Source: Clostridiales bacterium
GTDB taxonomy: Bacteria; Bacillota; Clostridia; Oscillospirales; Oscillospiraceae
NCBI GenBank assembly: GCA_019418525.1
Contig: DYBS01000046.1
Coordinates: 1-12,593, forward strand
Length of the DNA stretch: 12,593 nt
Direction: 5' to 3'
How positions within the stretch are numbered: the first letter of the stretch is position 1; the number at the start of each line of letters is the position of its first letter. A program made the translations under genes and the position numbers. Positions 1-4,552 of the stretch are shown here, one piece after another. Below the pieces are notes generated by a model. That model worked only from the letters and a program-made list of their open reading frames with translations. It had not been told where the DNA came from and did no database searches.

Positions 1-408
1 CTCGCCGCCGGTGATGGAGGCCAGCAGGGGCAGCAGCCCCCGGGGCTCCAGCACCTGTCGGAGGGTCTGGGCACGCTTGGTGCTGACGATGGCGGCGGGG
101 ACGCCCGCGTTCTTCAAAGCCCGGAGCAGCTCCTCTGCGCCGGGGAAGAGGCGGGTGCTCTGGATCTGCATGGGCACGGCCACCTCGGTGAACAGCTCGT
201 GGAAGCGCACGCCCTGGGCGCGGTCGGGGCAGCCGGTGAGCTGGGCAAAGGCGTCCTCCAGCGGGGTGCCGATGGTGCGGCGCACCGCATCGTCATCCGG
301 GGCGGGGTAGCCCATGGCAGTGAAGCCGTGGCGGAAGCCGGCGATGATGGCCTCCGAGGCGTCCCCCAGGGTAAAGTCAAAGTCGAACAGTACGGCTCGG
401 TATTGCAT
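1..408 (-). CDS. HAD-superfamily hydrolase, phosphoglycolate phosphatase-like (3' end outside window)
   Basis: The first 136 codons of a haloacid dehalogenase-type phosphatase are present and the gene runs off the left edge. The N-terminus MQYRAVLFDFDFTLGD contains HAD motif I (DxDxT: D9, D11, T13), the aspartyl nucleophile. An alpha-helical cap follows (about residues 18-85), then a motif II-type segment VPAAIVSTK (about residues 104-112) whose S/T contacts the phosphate. Motifs III and IV lie outside the window. These enzymes dephosphorylate small metabolites such as phosphoglycolate, nucleotides or sugar phosphates, in the cytoplasm; the substrate cannot be told here. The ATG is chosen because AGGAGG lies about eight bases upstream. 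A promoter sits in the 69-base gap after the region-4-like gene, so it can be transcribed alone. The family call is firm and the exact enzyme is not. Confidence 0.88.
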   Translation of the reverse strand, partial: MQYRAVLFDFDFTLGDASEAIIAGFRHGFTAMGYPAPDDDAVRRTIGTPLEDAFAQLTGCPDRAQGVRFHELFTEVAVPMQIQSTRLFPGAEELLRALKNAGVPAAIVSTKRAQTLRQVLEPRGLLPLLASITGGE

Positions 409-448
409 ATTTAGGTCCTCCTGTCAATAGCTCGCTGAGAATGGCTCC

Positions 449-477
449 ATTGTACCATGAAGCAAAAAACCGCGCAA
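449..477 (-). promoter_or_regulatory. Promoter of the HAD phosphatase gene
   Basis: On the minus strand a TTGCGC -35 box (472-477) and a TACAAT -10 box (449-454) are separated by exactly 17 bases. The -35 box abuts the stop codon of the upstream region-4-like gene. The start codon of the HAD gene lies about 41 bases downstream of the -10 box. This is a sequence match only. Confidence 0.5.
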
Positions 478-777
478 TCAGTCCCCCCGCAGCAGCCGGG
501 CCGCCCCATAGCGCAGGCAGCGGCGCAGCCGCGCCTCCCCCCGGTGCAGGGTGCGGGAGACGGTGGACTTGTTTACCCCCAGGCGACGGCTGATGGCGGG
601 GATGTTCAGGCCCGCTACATAATAAAGAGTGAGCATCTCCCGCTGCCGGGGCGTCACGTCCTCCTCCAGCGCCCGCAGCAGATGGCGGCGCAGCTCCTGA
701 TGCTGGGCGTGGTTGTCCCCGCTCATGGAGCGCACATACAGGGCCAGCTCGTCGCTGCTGTTCAATCGGTGTGCCAT
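478..777 (-). CDS. Small sigma-70 region-4-like helix-turn-helix protein
   Basis: This 99-residue protein looks like an isolated sigma factor region 4. Residues 42-53 (TPRQREMLTLYY) are the classic start of the region 4 helix. Residues 58-78, including PAISRRLGVNKSTVSRTL, form the helix-turn-helix that in sigma factors reads the -35 element. There is no region 2, so it should not open promoters alone; it may be a regulator or a sigma/anti-sigma-type accessory, similar to short sigma-like proteins seen in Firmicutes. The purine-rich AGGAGGAAGAGGT directly before the ATG is a good ribosome binding site. The gene starts inside the end of the zinc-ribbon ORF (16-base overlap), which suggests translational coupling. 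The HTH call is confident; the biological role is unknown. Confidence 0.8.
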   Translation of the reverse strand: MAHRLNSSDELALYVRSMSGDNHAQHQELRRHLLRALEEDVTPRQREMLTLYYVAGLNIPAISRRLGVNKSTVSRTLHRGEARLRRCLRYGAARLLRGD

Positions 778-908
778 ACCTCTTCCTCCTCTTCTTCCTC
801 TCGGCGGCAGGCGGGACAGAGCGGGCCCTCCCCGCCGTACAGCTCCGCCTCACACCGGGCGCACCAGCCCCTGGGAGGGGCCTGTTGCGAGTCCCGCAAA
901 GGGTCCAA
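762..908 (-). CDS. Tiny zinc-ribbon protein overlapping the region-4-like gene (tentative)
   Basis: This 48-residue ORF carries two CXXC knuckles, CARC and CPAC, about 14 residues apart, the spacing of a zinc ribbon. It ends in a run of seven glutamates and VWHTD. The Glu run is written by the same purine tract that serves as the Shine-Dalgarno of the following gene. The start is uncertain: TTG at 908 gives MDPLRDSQQ, and no well-placed ribosome binding site precedes it. An AGGAGG at 939-944 is better placed for a TTG in another frame. The 5' end overlaps the AT-rich part of the opposing tRNA promoter. The paired cysteines and the overlap argue that it is real, possibly a metal-sensing or nucleic-acid-binding partner of the region-4 protein. 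It could also be chance coding in G+C-rich DNA. Confidence 0.45.
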   Translation of the reverse strand: MDPLRDSQQAPPRGWCARCEAELYGGEGPLCPACRREEEEEEEVWHTD

Positions 909-956
909 AATTTTTTGAAAAAAGTCCTTGACAAAAAGCCTCCTGTCTGGTAAACT
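907..956 (+). promoter_or_regulatory. Strong tRNA promoter with UP-like element
   Basis: A perfect TTGACA (928-933) and a TAAACT -10 box (951-956) are 17 bases apart. An A/T-tract made of T6 and A6 runs (907-923) sits just upstream, where UP elements bind the alpha subunit C-terminal domain. Transcription would begin near 963 and run into the two tRNA genes. Confidence 0.82.
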
Positions 957-982
957 AATCAGCGTTGTGGACGAGCTGATGT

Positions 983-1058
983 GCTGGTGTAGCTCAGTTG
1001 GTAGAGCAGTTGATTTGTAATCAACCGGTCGGGGGTTCGAGTCCGTCCACCAGCTCCA
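983..1058 (+). tRNA. tRNA-Thr (anticodon TGT)
   Basis: A complete cloverleaf can be drawn. The acceptor arm GCTGGTG pairs with CACCAGC, the D-arm has AGCTCAGTTGGTAGAGC, and the anticodon stem GTTGA/TCAAC holds the TGT anticodon at 1016-1018. The T-loop is TTCGAGT, the discriminator is T, and CCA is genomically encoded (1056-1058). It decodes ACA. The T-stem pairs GGGGG with CCGTC, leaving a G-G mismatch at 1033/1045 and a G-U pair. The gene still looks functional. Confidence 0.95.
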
Positions 1059-1083
1059 TCTCTTTCGGAGCAGAAGTTCATAT

Positions 1084-1167
1084 GGAGGAGTTCCCGAGTG
1101 GCCAAAGGGGGCAGACTGTAAATCTGTTGCGTGAGCTTCGGTGGTTCGAATCCACCCTCCTCCACCA
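1084..1167 (+). tRNA. tRNA-Tyr (anticodon GTA)
   Basis: This is a class II tRNA with a long variable arm (about 1127-1139). The acceptor arm GGAGGAG pairs with CTCCTCC, the discriminator is A, and the encoded CCA is at 1165-1167. The anticodon GTA lies at 1118-1120, and the T-arm GGTGG-TTCGAAT-CCACC is perfectly paired. It is 25 bases downstream of tRNA-Thr and surely co-transcribed with it. Confidence 0.96.
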
Positions 1168-1170
1168 AAA

Positions 1171-1199
1171 GCGTCCTGCCAATCGGCGGGGCGTTTTTT
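1171..1199 (+). terminator. Intrinsic terminator of the tRNA operon
   Basis: The stem CGTCCTGCC (1172-1180) pairs with GGCGGGGCG (1185-1193), with two G-U pairs, around an AATC loop. Six Ts follow (1194-1199). It lies four bases after the CCA of tRNA-Tyr. Confidence 0.88.
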
Positions 1200-1286
1200 C
1201 GTACAATAAATCAAACATCTGTTCGTGTCTTTAAAAGATACCACAGAAGGCCGCGCTTGTCAAGCGGAAAAAAGGAGTGCTGTACG

Positions 1287-1652
1287 GTGCTGAAAGACGA
1301 TTTTGCCATGCGGGATGTGGACACCCTGGCCAACACCCTGGCCCGGCTGGTGCTGAAGAAGGAGAGCCTGGAGTATACCCCCTCCGGGCTGGAGGCCGAC
1401 GCCCAGGCCGACGGACTGTGGTTCGCCCTGGACCAATACATCAAGGCGGGGGACTTCAACGCCGCCGAGGACCTGCTCTATGAGGGGGCCGACTGGAACG
1501 ACCTGCGCTATCTGGAGATGGGGGTGGCCTTCTACGCCCACTTGAACCACCTGAGCGACCAGGAGCTGGCCAAGGGCGGCTTCAGCCGGGAAGAGGTGGG
1601 CGAGGGCCTGCGGGACCTGGCTGAGGAGTTCGGCGTGGATCTGAAGCTGTAA
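1287..1652 (+). CDS. Small helical protein, probable DUF6483 family
   Basis: The product is a 121-residue acidic, mostly helical cytoplasmic protein. I place the start at GTG 1287, giving (M)LKDDFAMRDVDTLANTLA, because GGAG lies nine bases upstream (1274-1277). An upstream extension of the frame would run back through the tRNA genes. The pattern of an N-terminal amphipathic helix (residues 8-24), a short linker, then helices around LDQYIKAGDFNAAEDLLYE (about residues 50-68) resembles the uncharacterised DUF6483 family of Clostridia, whose function is unknown. Its middle part looks like a single TPR-like helical hairpin. No clear promoter was found between the tRNA terminator and the start. 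A short dyad, CGCTTG-T-CAAGCG, sits at 1254-1266. The coding call is strong; the family name is from memory. Confidence 0.8.
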   Translation: MLKDDFAMRDVDTLANTLARLVLKKESLEYTPSGLEADAQADGLWFALDQYIKAGDFNAAEDLLYEGADWNDLRYLEMGVAFYAHLNHLSDQELAKGGFSREEVGEGLRDLAEEFGVDLKL

Positions 1653-1684
1653 AAAAGGACCCGGAGGATCAGTCCTCCGGGTCC
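1651..1684 (-). terminator. Terminator shared by converging genes, stop codons interlocked
   Basis: A perfect 12-bp stem GGACCCGGAGGA (1657-1668) / TCCTCCGGGTCC (1673-1684) surrounds a TCAG loop. On the minus strand it is followed by six Ts (1656-1651), so it terminates the GNAT gene. The TGA stop of that gene is in the loop (1669-1671), so the hairpin encodes its last residues. On the plus strand no U-run follows, so it would act only as a 3' stabilising hairpin for the DUF6483-like gene. Confidence 0.8.
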
Positions 1685-2211
1685 AATTCGATCCAGTAGC
1701 GCTCCATTTGCCGCCCCTCCCGGGGCTCGGTCACGGTGGACTCATAGCGCCCGCCATTGGCCAGGATGGTCCTGCGGCTGCCCTCGTTCTCCTGGGCGCA
1801 GGTGATGAGCACCCGCTCCAGCCCCAGAGCGCGGCAGTAGGGCAGCGCCAGAGCCAGCATGCCCTTGGCGTACCCCTTCCGGCGGTGCTCCGGGTGGATG
1901 GAGTAGCCGATGTGCCCGTCGAAGCGCGCCAGAAAGGGATTTCCCAATGTGTGGCGTACCTGGAGCATCCCCACCAGCGCGCCGTCCTCTTCCCGGACGC
2001 AGAGGAACTGGGAGGACGGGACAAAACCCTCCGGGACGGTGGCGGGGTCGGAGAGCCGCCGGACGAACTCCAGCCACGCCATAGGGTCCTCCAGGTCGGG
2101 CAGGGGGGAACACCCAGCCAGGGTGTCTCCCCGCCGGAGGAAGGCCGCCCGATAGGCGGCGATCCGGTCGGCGTAGTCCGGGCCGGGCGGGATGAGGGTG
2201 ATGGGGTCCAT
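1669..2211 (-). CDS. GNAT-family N-acetyltransferase
   Basis: This 180-residue protein has the GCN5-related acetyltransferase fold. The beta-strand VGMLQVRHT (about 80-88) is followed by HIGYSIHPEHRRKGYAKGM (100-118). The RRKGYA segment (110-115) is the Q/RxxGxG/A pyrophosphate-binding loop for acetyl-CoA. A later segment, ALGLERVLITCAQENEGS, carries the beta-5/alpha-4 asparagine region. It acetylates an unknown amine, perhaps an antibiotic, amino acid or protein N-terminus. The start is the ATG at 2211 with AGGAGG in front; the open frame extends further into yabR but lacks support there. An intrinsic terminator ends only three bases before its Shine-Dalgarno, so there is no room for a separate promoter in the gap. 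It is probably read through from the upstream operon, or served by a promoter inside yabR. Confidence 0.9.
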   Translation of the reverse strand: MDPITLIPPGPDYADRIAAYRAAFLRRGDTLAGCSPLPDLEDPMAWLEFVRRLSDPATVPEGFVPSSQFLCVREEDGALVGMLQVRHTLGNPFLARFDGHIGYSIHPEHRRKGYAKGMLALALPYCRALGLERVLITCAQENEGSRRTILANGGRYESTVTEPREGRQMERYWIELDPED

Positions 2212-2225
2212 GTCAATACCTCCTG

Positions 2226-2263
2226 AAAAAACAAGCTCCCATGGCCAATGGCCATGGGAGCTT
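2226..2263 (-). terminator. Intrinsic terminator after yabR
   Basis: A perfect 14-bp stem AAGCTCCCATGGCC/GGCCATGGGAGCTT (arms 2250-2263 and 2233-2246) has a three-base loop. On the minus strand it is followed by G and six Ts (2231-2226). It begins seven bases after the yabR stop. The next gene's AGGAGG follows the T-run almost immediately. Confidence 0.9.
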
Positions 2264-2269
2264 TGCATC

Positions 2270-2719
2270 TTACTTACGGCCGCCGCGGCGGGAGCTGCCC
2301 CGCTTGTCCATGTAGCGCAGCTCGGAGAGCTTGCTATCCGAGGCCTGCATAAACTGCTTGAGCCGGTCCTCGAAGGTGGTGGGCTCGGCGGGAGCGGAGC
2401 GGCGGAAACCACCGTTCTGAGAACGGGACGAGCCGGAGCGGGACCCGTTCATAGGACGGCCCTGACCCGCGGGACGGGGAGGAGGATCCATAGCCTTTTT
2501 GATGGAGAGATTGATCCGGCCGTTCTCGTCGATGCCGATGACCTTGACCTTGACCGACTGCCCCTCCTTGAGATGGTCCTTTACGTCATTGACGTAGGAG
2601 TATGCGATCTCCGAAATGTGGACCAGACCGGACTTGTTGTCCGGCAGGGACACGAACGCGCCGAATTTTGTGATACCTGTGACTTTTCCCTCGAGAATCG
2701 AACCAACACCAAACTCCAT
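2270..2719 (-). CDS. yabR: S1 RNA-binding domain protein, YabR-like
   Basis: This 149-residue cytoplasmic protein has one S1 (OB-fold) domain at about residues 3-76. The hallmarks are VGSILEGKVTGITKFGAFVS, SGLVHISEIA, the basic DHLKEGQSVKVKVIGID and RINLSIKKA. A disordered Pro/Arg/Ser/Gly-rich tail (about 77-149, ending RRGGRK) may add RNA or ribosome affinity. S1 proteins of this kind (B. subtilis YabR, YugI) bind RNA or ribosomes; a precise role is not established. It is the last gene of the yabP-yabQ-divIC-yabR order known from B. subtilis, which supports the name. The AAGGAGG lies 14 bases before the ATG, a little long. No better start was found: the in-frame ATT nearer the AGGAGG is too close. 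A strong terminator follows. Confidence 0.9.
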   Translation of the reverse strand: MEFGVGSILEGKVTGITKFGAFVSLPDNKSGLVHISEIAYSYVNDVKDHLKEGQSVKVKVIGIDENGRINLSIKKAMDPPPRPAGQGRPMNGSRSGSSRSQNGGFRRSAPAEPTTFEDRLKQFMQASDSKLSELRYMDKRGSSRRGGRK

Positions 2720-2761
2720 ACCGACTGAAATATCCTCCTTATTTCTTCTTGGGCCACACGA

Positions 2762-3037
2762 TCAATCCGTGAACTCGATGATCTGGTCCCCCGGGGCCAC
2801 CAGGCCCAGCTTAGACCGGGCGATCTCCATCTGTCGCTCCGGATCGTCGCTGTTTTCTACGGCGTCCCGCAAATCGGCGTTGGTCTGCTCCTGAGCGGCC
2901 TTTTCCGCCTGGAGCTGTGCCAGATCGGCCTGAGCGCCCTGAATCTGCGTGCGCAGATTGAGCAGCGCGCTGGCCACGAACACCAGCATGGCCAGGACCA
3001 CGAGCTTGGTCAGCAGCCCGGCCCGTTTTGTCTTCAT
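2762..3037 (-). CDS. divIC: Septum formation initiator DivIC/FtsB-like
   Basis: The 91-residue bitopic membrane protein starts with a short basic cytoplasmic end (MKTKRAG). One transmembrane helix follows (about residues 9-27, LTKLVVLAMLVFVASALLN), then a coiled coil rich in Gln, Ala and Glu (about 30-65). It ends with a conserved extracytoplasmic segment ERQMEIARSKLGLVAPGDQI. DivIC works with FtsL and DivIB in the divisome to activate septal wall synthesis. The ATG is chosen because AAGGAGG lies about ten bases upstream and the transmembrane helix falls in the right place; an upstream in-frame ATG (3085) lies inside yabQ. The whole gene except its last 49 bases is overlapped by the open yabQ frame. 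The gene order yabQ-divIC-yabR matches B. subtilis. Confidence 0.9.
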   Translation of the reverse strand: MKTKRAGLLTKLVVLAMLVFVASALLNLRTQIQGAQADLAQLQAEKAAQEQTNADLRDAVENSDDPERQMEIARSKLGLVAPGDQIIEFTD

Positions 3038-3530
3038 GGGTCCCGCCCTCCTTCCGCCGTTTGCCTTCCCTGGGGTACCTCTCATCCATTTCTCGAATCA
3101 GTAGCTTTATTCTATACCATTTCAAGCTGTAATGGAAGTTTTTTTTTGCCCATCGCCGCAATTTTTTACATCCTGCATACACAGCAGTGACCGGAAGGGC
3201 GGCCAGACGCAGCAGAGTTTCCACAGCGGTGGCCAGCCGGTAGCCCAGAGCCAGGAATAGCCGGCTGAAGATCTGAAAGTAGCACACGGCTCCGGCGAAC
3301 ACCGCGCCCACCATGTAAAGGCGCACCACGCCGCCCTCCACGAACAGGGCGTGGAGGAAGAGGGCGGCTGTGACCAGCACCCAGAAGAGCAGGTCCAGCG
3401 CTCCGGAGAGCAGGGGGAGAGGCAGGCGGCAGCGCAGGATGCGGAAGCAGTCGTAGAGCAGCCCCACCGCCAGACCCAGCAGCGCCGCCGAGCCCAGCGC
3501 GGAGAGCTGCTGGGGGATGGAGACCGCCAT
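2811..3530 (-). CDS. yabQ: Spore cortex protein YabQ, frame running into divIC
   Basis: YabQ is a polytopic membrane protein needed for spore cortex formation. Here about 150 N-terminal residues look genuine. Four hydrophobic segments are visible (about 8-28, 34-58, 61-90 and 96-115), including GLAVGLLYDCFRILR, then a basic stretch KKLRRWAKKNFHYSLKWYR. After about residue 155 the frame does not stop but continues for another 75-80 codons in Arg/Gly/Ala-rich sequence that is the alternate frame of divIC, ending at the TAA at 2811. The natural 3' end is therefore doubtful. The start ATG is one base after the yabP stop, which implies tight coupling; no strong Shine-Dalgarno is seen. A nine-A run (plus-strand T run 3139-3147) falls in the coding frame and could cause slippage. 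Confidence 0.82.
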   Translation of the reverse strand: MAVSIPQQLSALGSAALLGLAVGLLYDCFRILRCRLPLPLLSGALDLLFWVLVTAALFLHALFVEGGVVRLYMVGAVFAGAVCYFQIFSRLFLALGYRLATAVETLLRLAALPVTAVYAGCKKLRRWAKKNFHYSLKWYRIKLLIREMDERYPREGKRRKEGGTHEDKTGRAADQARGPGHAGVRGQRAAQSAHADSGRSGRSGTAPGGKGRSGADQRRFAGRRRKQRRSGATDGDRPV

Positions 3531-3531
3531 C

Positions 3532-3813
3532 TCAGCGGAACAGGCGGGCCAGCAGGCCCCCCGACTCCCGGCGGTCATCCTCATAGGTGAGGGAGTCGAT
3601 GTTCCCCTCCACCTTCAGGTCGCCGCCGTCCAGGCTGAGGGTCTCGATGTGCAGGTCCTCCCCCCGCACCACCAGCGCGCCCCCCACCGTGTCCATAACG
3701 ATGGTCGTCTCATCAAAGCGCTCCACCTCTTCCACTCCGGAGATGGTCAGGCGCTCCCGGCCCTCCAGCGTGATGCGGTGGGCTGCTGCCGCTCCCGGCC
3801 GACGTTCGTCCAT
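3532..3813 (-). CDS. yabP: Sporulation protein YabP
   Basis: This 93-residue protein is of the YabP/YqfC type. The conserved block HRITLEGRERLTISGVEEVE leads into FDETTIVMDTVGGALVVRG and ends with HIETLSLDGGDLKVEGNIDSL, a short beta-rich fold shared by YabP and YqfC. In B. subtilis YabP acts in the mother cell during spore coat/cortex formation. The start is the ATG at 3813 after AAGGCGGGATCACA; the open frame continues 15 codons upstream with no better site. It is followed by yabQ after a single base. The gene lies 62 bases downstream of bioY, with no terminator between them, and a weak sigma-E-like promoter is in the gap. Confidence 0.93.
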   Translation of the reverse strand: MDERRPGAAAAHRITLEGRERLTISGVEEVERFDETTIVMDTVGGALVVRGEDLHIETLSLDGGDLKVEGNIDSLTYEDDRRESGGLLARLFR

Positions 3814-3842
3814 TGTGATCCCGCCTTTCCCATGGTTTGCAC

Positions 3843-3873
3843 TATGTATATGGGACAAAGGCGGGGCTTATGC
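3843..3873 (-). promoter_or_regulatory. Possible sigma-E-type promoter of the yabP operon
   Basis: On the minus strand GCATAAG (3867-3873) and TATACATA (3843-3850) resemble the -35 and -10 boxes of sigma-E promoters, which drive yabP in B. subtilis. The 16-base spacer is longer than usual and the -35 match is partial. The motif lies just after the bioY stop. This is a weak assignment. Confidence 0.3.
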
Positions 3874-3875
3874 CC

Positions 3876-4415
3876 TTATGCCCGGGCCAGGTCCAGCGCC
3901 CGGGCCAGGCGCTTGCCTACCGCCATGGCCAGCACCAGCTTCACAAGGTCCGGGATCACGAAGGGGACCACGCACCAGCCCAGCACTGTGGCCATGCCGA
4001 TGGGGCCGGTGGTGCGGGAGTAGAGGAAGAGGAACCACACCGAGCCGATGAGGTAGCACACCGCGAGCCCCAGCACGCCGGAGAGGAGAAAGGCCCCGCT
4101 GCTCCGGCCCAGCAGGCGCTCCCCGGCCCACAGCACCGCCGCCTGGGCCAGGAAGCCCAGGATGTACCCGCCGGTGGTGCCGAAGAGGGCGCCGGGGCCG
4201 CCCGCGAACCCGGCGAACACCGGTGCGCCCACCGCGCCCAGCAGGATGTAGACCAGTACGGCCACGGTCCCCCGCTTGCCGCCCAGCAGGGCGGAGGCCA
4301 GAAAGACGCCGAAGGTCTGGAGGGTGAAGGGGACCACCGTGGGAATGGTGATCCAGGAACAGACCGCCATCAGGGCCACCAGGATGGCGATGTAGGTGAG
4401 ATCGCGTGTTTTCAT
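3876..4415 (-). CDS. bioY: Biotin transporter BioY (ECF S component)
   Basis: The 179-residue integral membrane protein has the six-helix BioY pattern: MKTRDLTYIAILVALMAVCS, TIPTVVPFTLQTFGVFLASA, then the conserved GKRGTVAVLVYILLGAVGAP and FGTTGGYILGF. The FTLQTF and TGGYI motifs line the biotin site in this family. BioY binds biotin in the cytoplasmic membrane and works with the ECF energising module (EcfA, EcfA', EcfT), which is not in the window. The ATG is preceded by GGAGG ten bases upstream. The promoter carries two BirA-type operators and is divergent from birA, so biotin sufficiency should shut it off. No terminator is visible before yabP, so some transcription may continue into the sporulation cluster. 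Confidence 0.95.
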   Translation of the reverse strand: MKTRDLTYIAILVALMAVCSWITIPTVVPFTLQTFGVFLASALLGGKRGTVAVLVYILLGAVGAPVFAGFAGGPGALFGTTGGYILGFLAQAAVLWAGERLLGRSSGAFLLSGVLGLAVCYLIGSVWFLFLYSRTTGPIGMATVLGWCVVPFVIPDLVKLVLAMAVGKRLARALDLARA

Positions 4416-4430
4416 GTGGGAGGGCCTCCA

Positions 4431-4463
4431 ATCGTAAACTTTATAAAGAGTATAGTTTACAAT
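4431..4463. promoter_or_regulatory. BirA-type operator 1
   Basis: ATCGTAAAC (4431-4439) and GTTTACAAT (4455-4463) form an inverted repeat with one mismatch around a 15-base spacer. This is the BirA operator layout (TTGTAAAC-N15/16-GTTTACAA). The spacer holds the bioY -10 box, so binding would block bioY transcription. Confidence 0.8.
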
Positions 4464-4477
4464 TGAAAAATTGTCAA
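4449..4477 (-). promoter_or_regulatory. bioY promoter
   Basis: On the minus strand a perfect TTGACA (4472-4477) and TATACT (4449-4454) are 17 bases apart. The -35 box lies inside the left arm of operator 2 and the -10 box inside operator 1. Confidence 0.85.
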
Positions 4478-4502
4478 CTGTAATATGGATAGAGTTGACA
4501 AT
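4470..4502. promoter_or_regulatory. BirA-type operator 2, covering both divergent -35 boxes
   Basis: ATTGTCAAC (4470-4478) and GTTGACAAT (4494-4502) form a perfect 9-bp inverted repeat around a 15-base spacer. Each arm contains TTGACA: the right arm on the plus strand is the birA -35 box, and the left arm on the minus strand is the bioY -35 box. Confidence 0.85.
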
Positions 4503-4524
4503 CTGGGGGGCCGTGGGCTACAAT
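4495..4524 (+). promoter_or_regulatory. birA promoter
   Basis: TTGACA (4495-4500) and TACAAT (4519-4524) are separated by 18 bases. The leader to the birA ATG is only about 22 bases. The -35 box is the right arm of operator 2, giving autoregulation. Confidence 0.82.
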
Positions 4525-4552
4525 GGGAAGAAGATCGAGAGGAGGCGGGACC

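Noticed and set aside
762..1244. Long minus-strand ORF across the tRNA genes, and small ORFs at 959-1168 and 998-1234
   Set aside because: They are translations of tRNA-Thr and tRNA-Tyr or their complement, a familiar source of spurious proteins. Only the last part of the first frame (762-908) has zinc-ribbon cysteines and is listed separately.
1254..1266. CGCTTG-T-CAAGCG dyad ahead of the DUF6483-like gene
   Set aside because: It is short, with a single-base centre that cannot form an RNA hairpin, and no promoter is placed next to it. Too weak to call an operator.
2212..2412. Upstream extension of the GNAT frame into yabR
   Set aside because: It crosses a perfect terminator and the end of yabR. 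The ATG at 2211 has AGGAGG and fits the family start.
3837..4466. Plus-strand ORF opposite bioY
   Set aside because: Low-complexity Gly/Ala/Gln/His translation antisense to a clear membrane protein gene.
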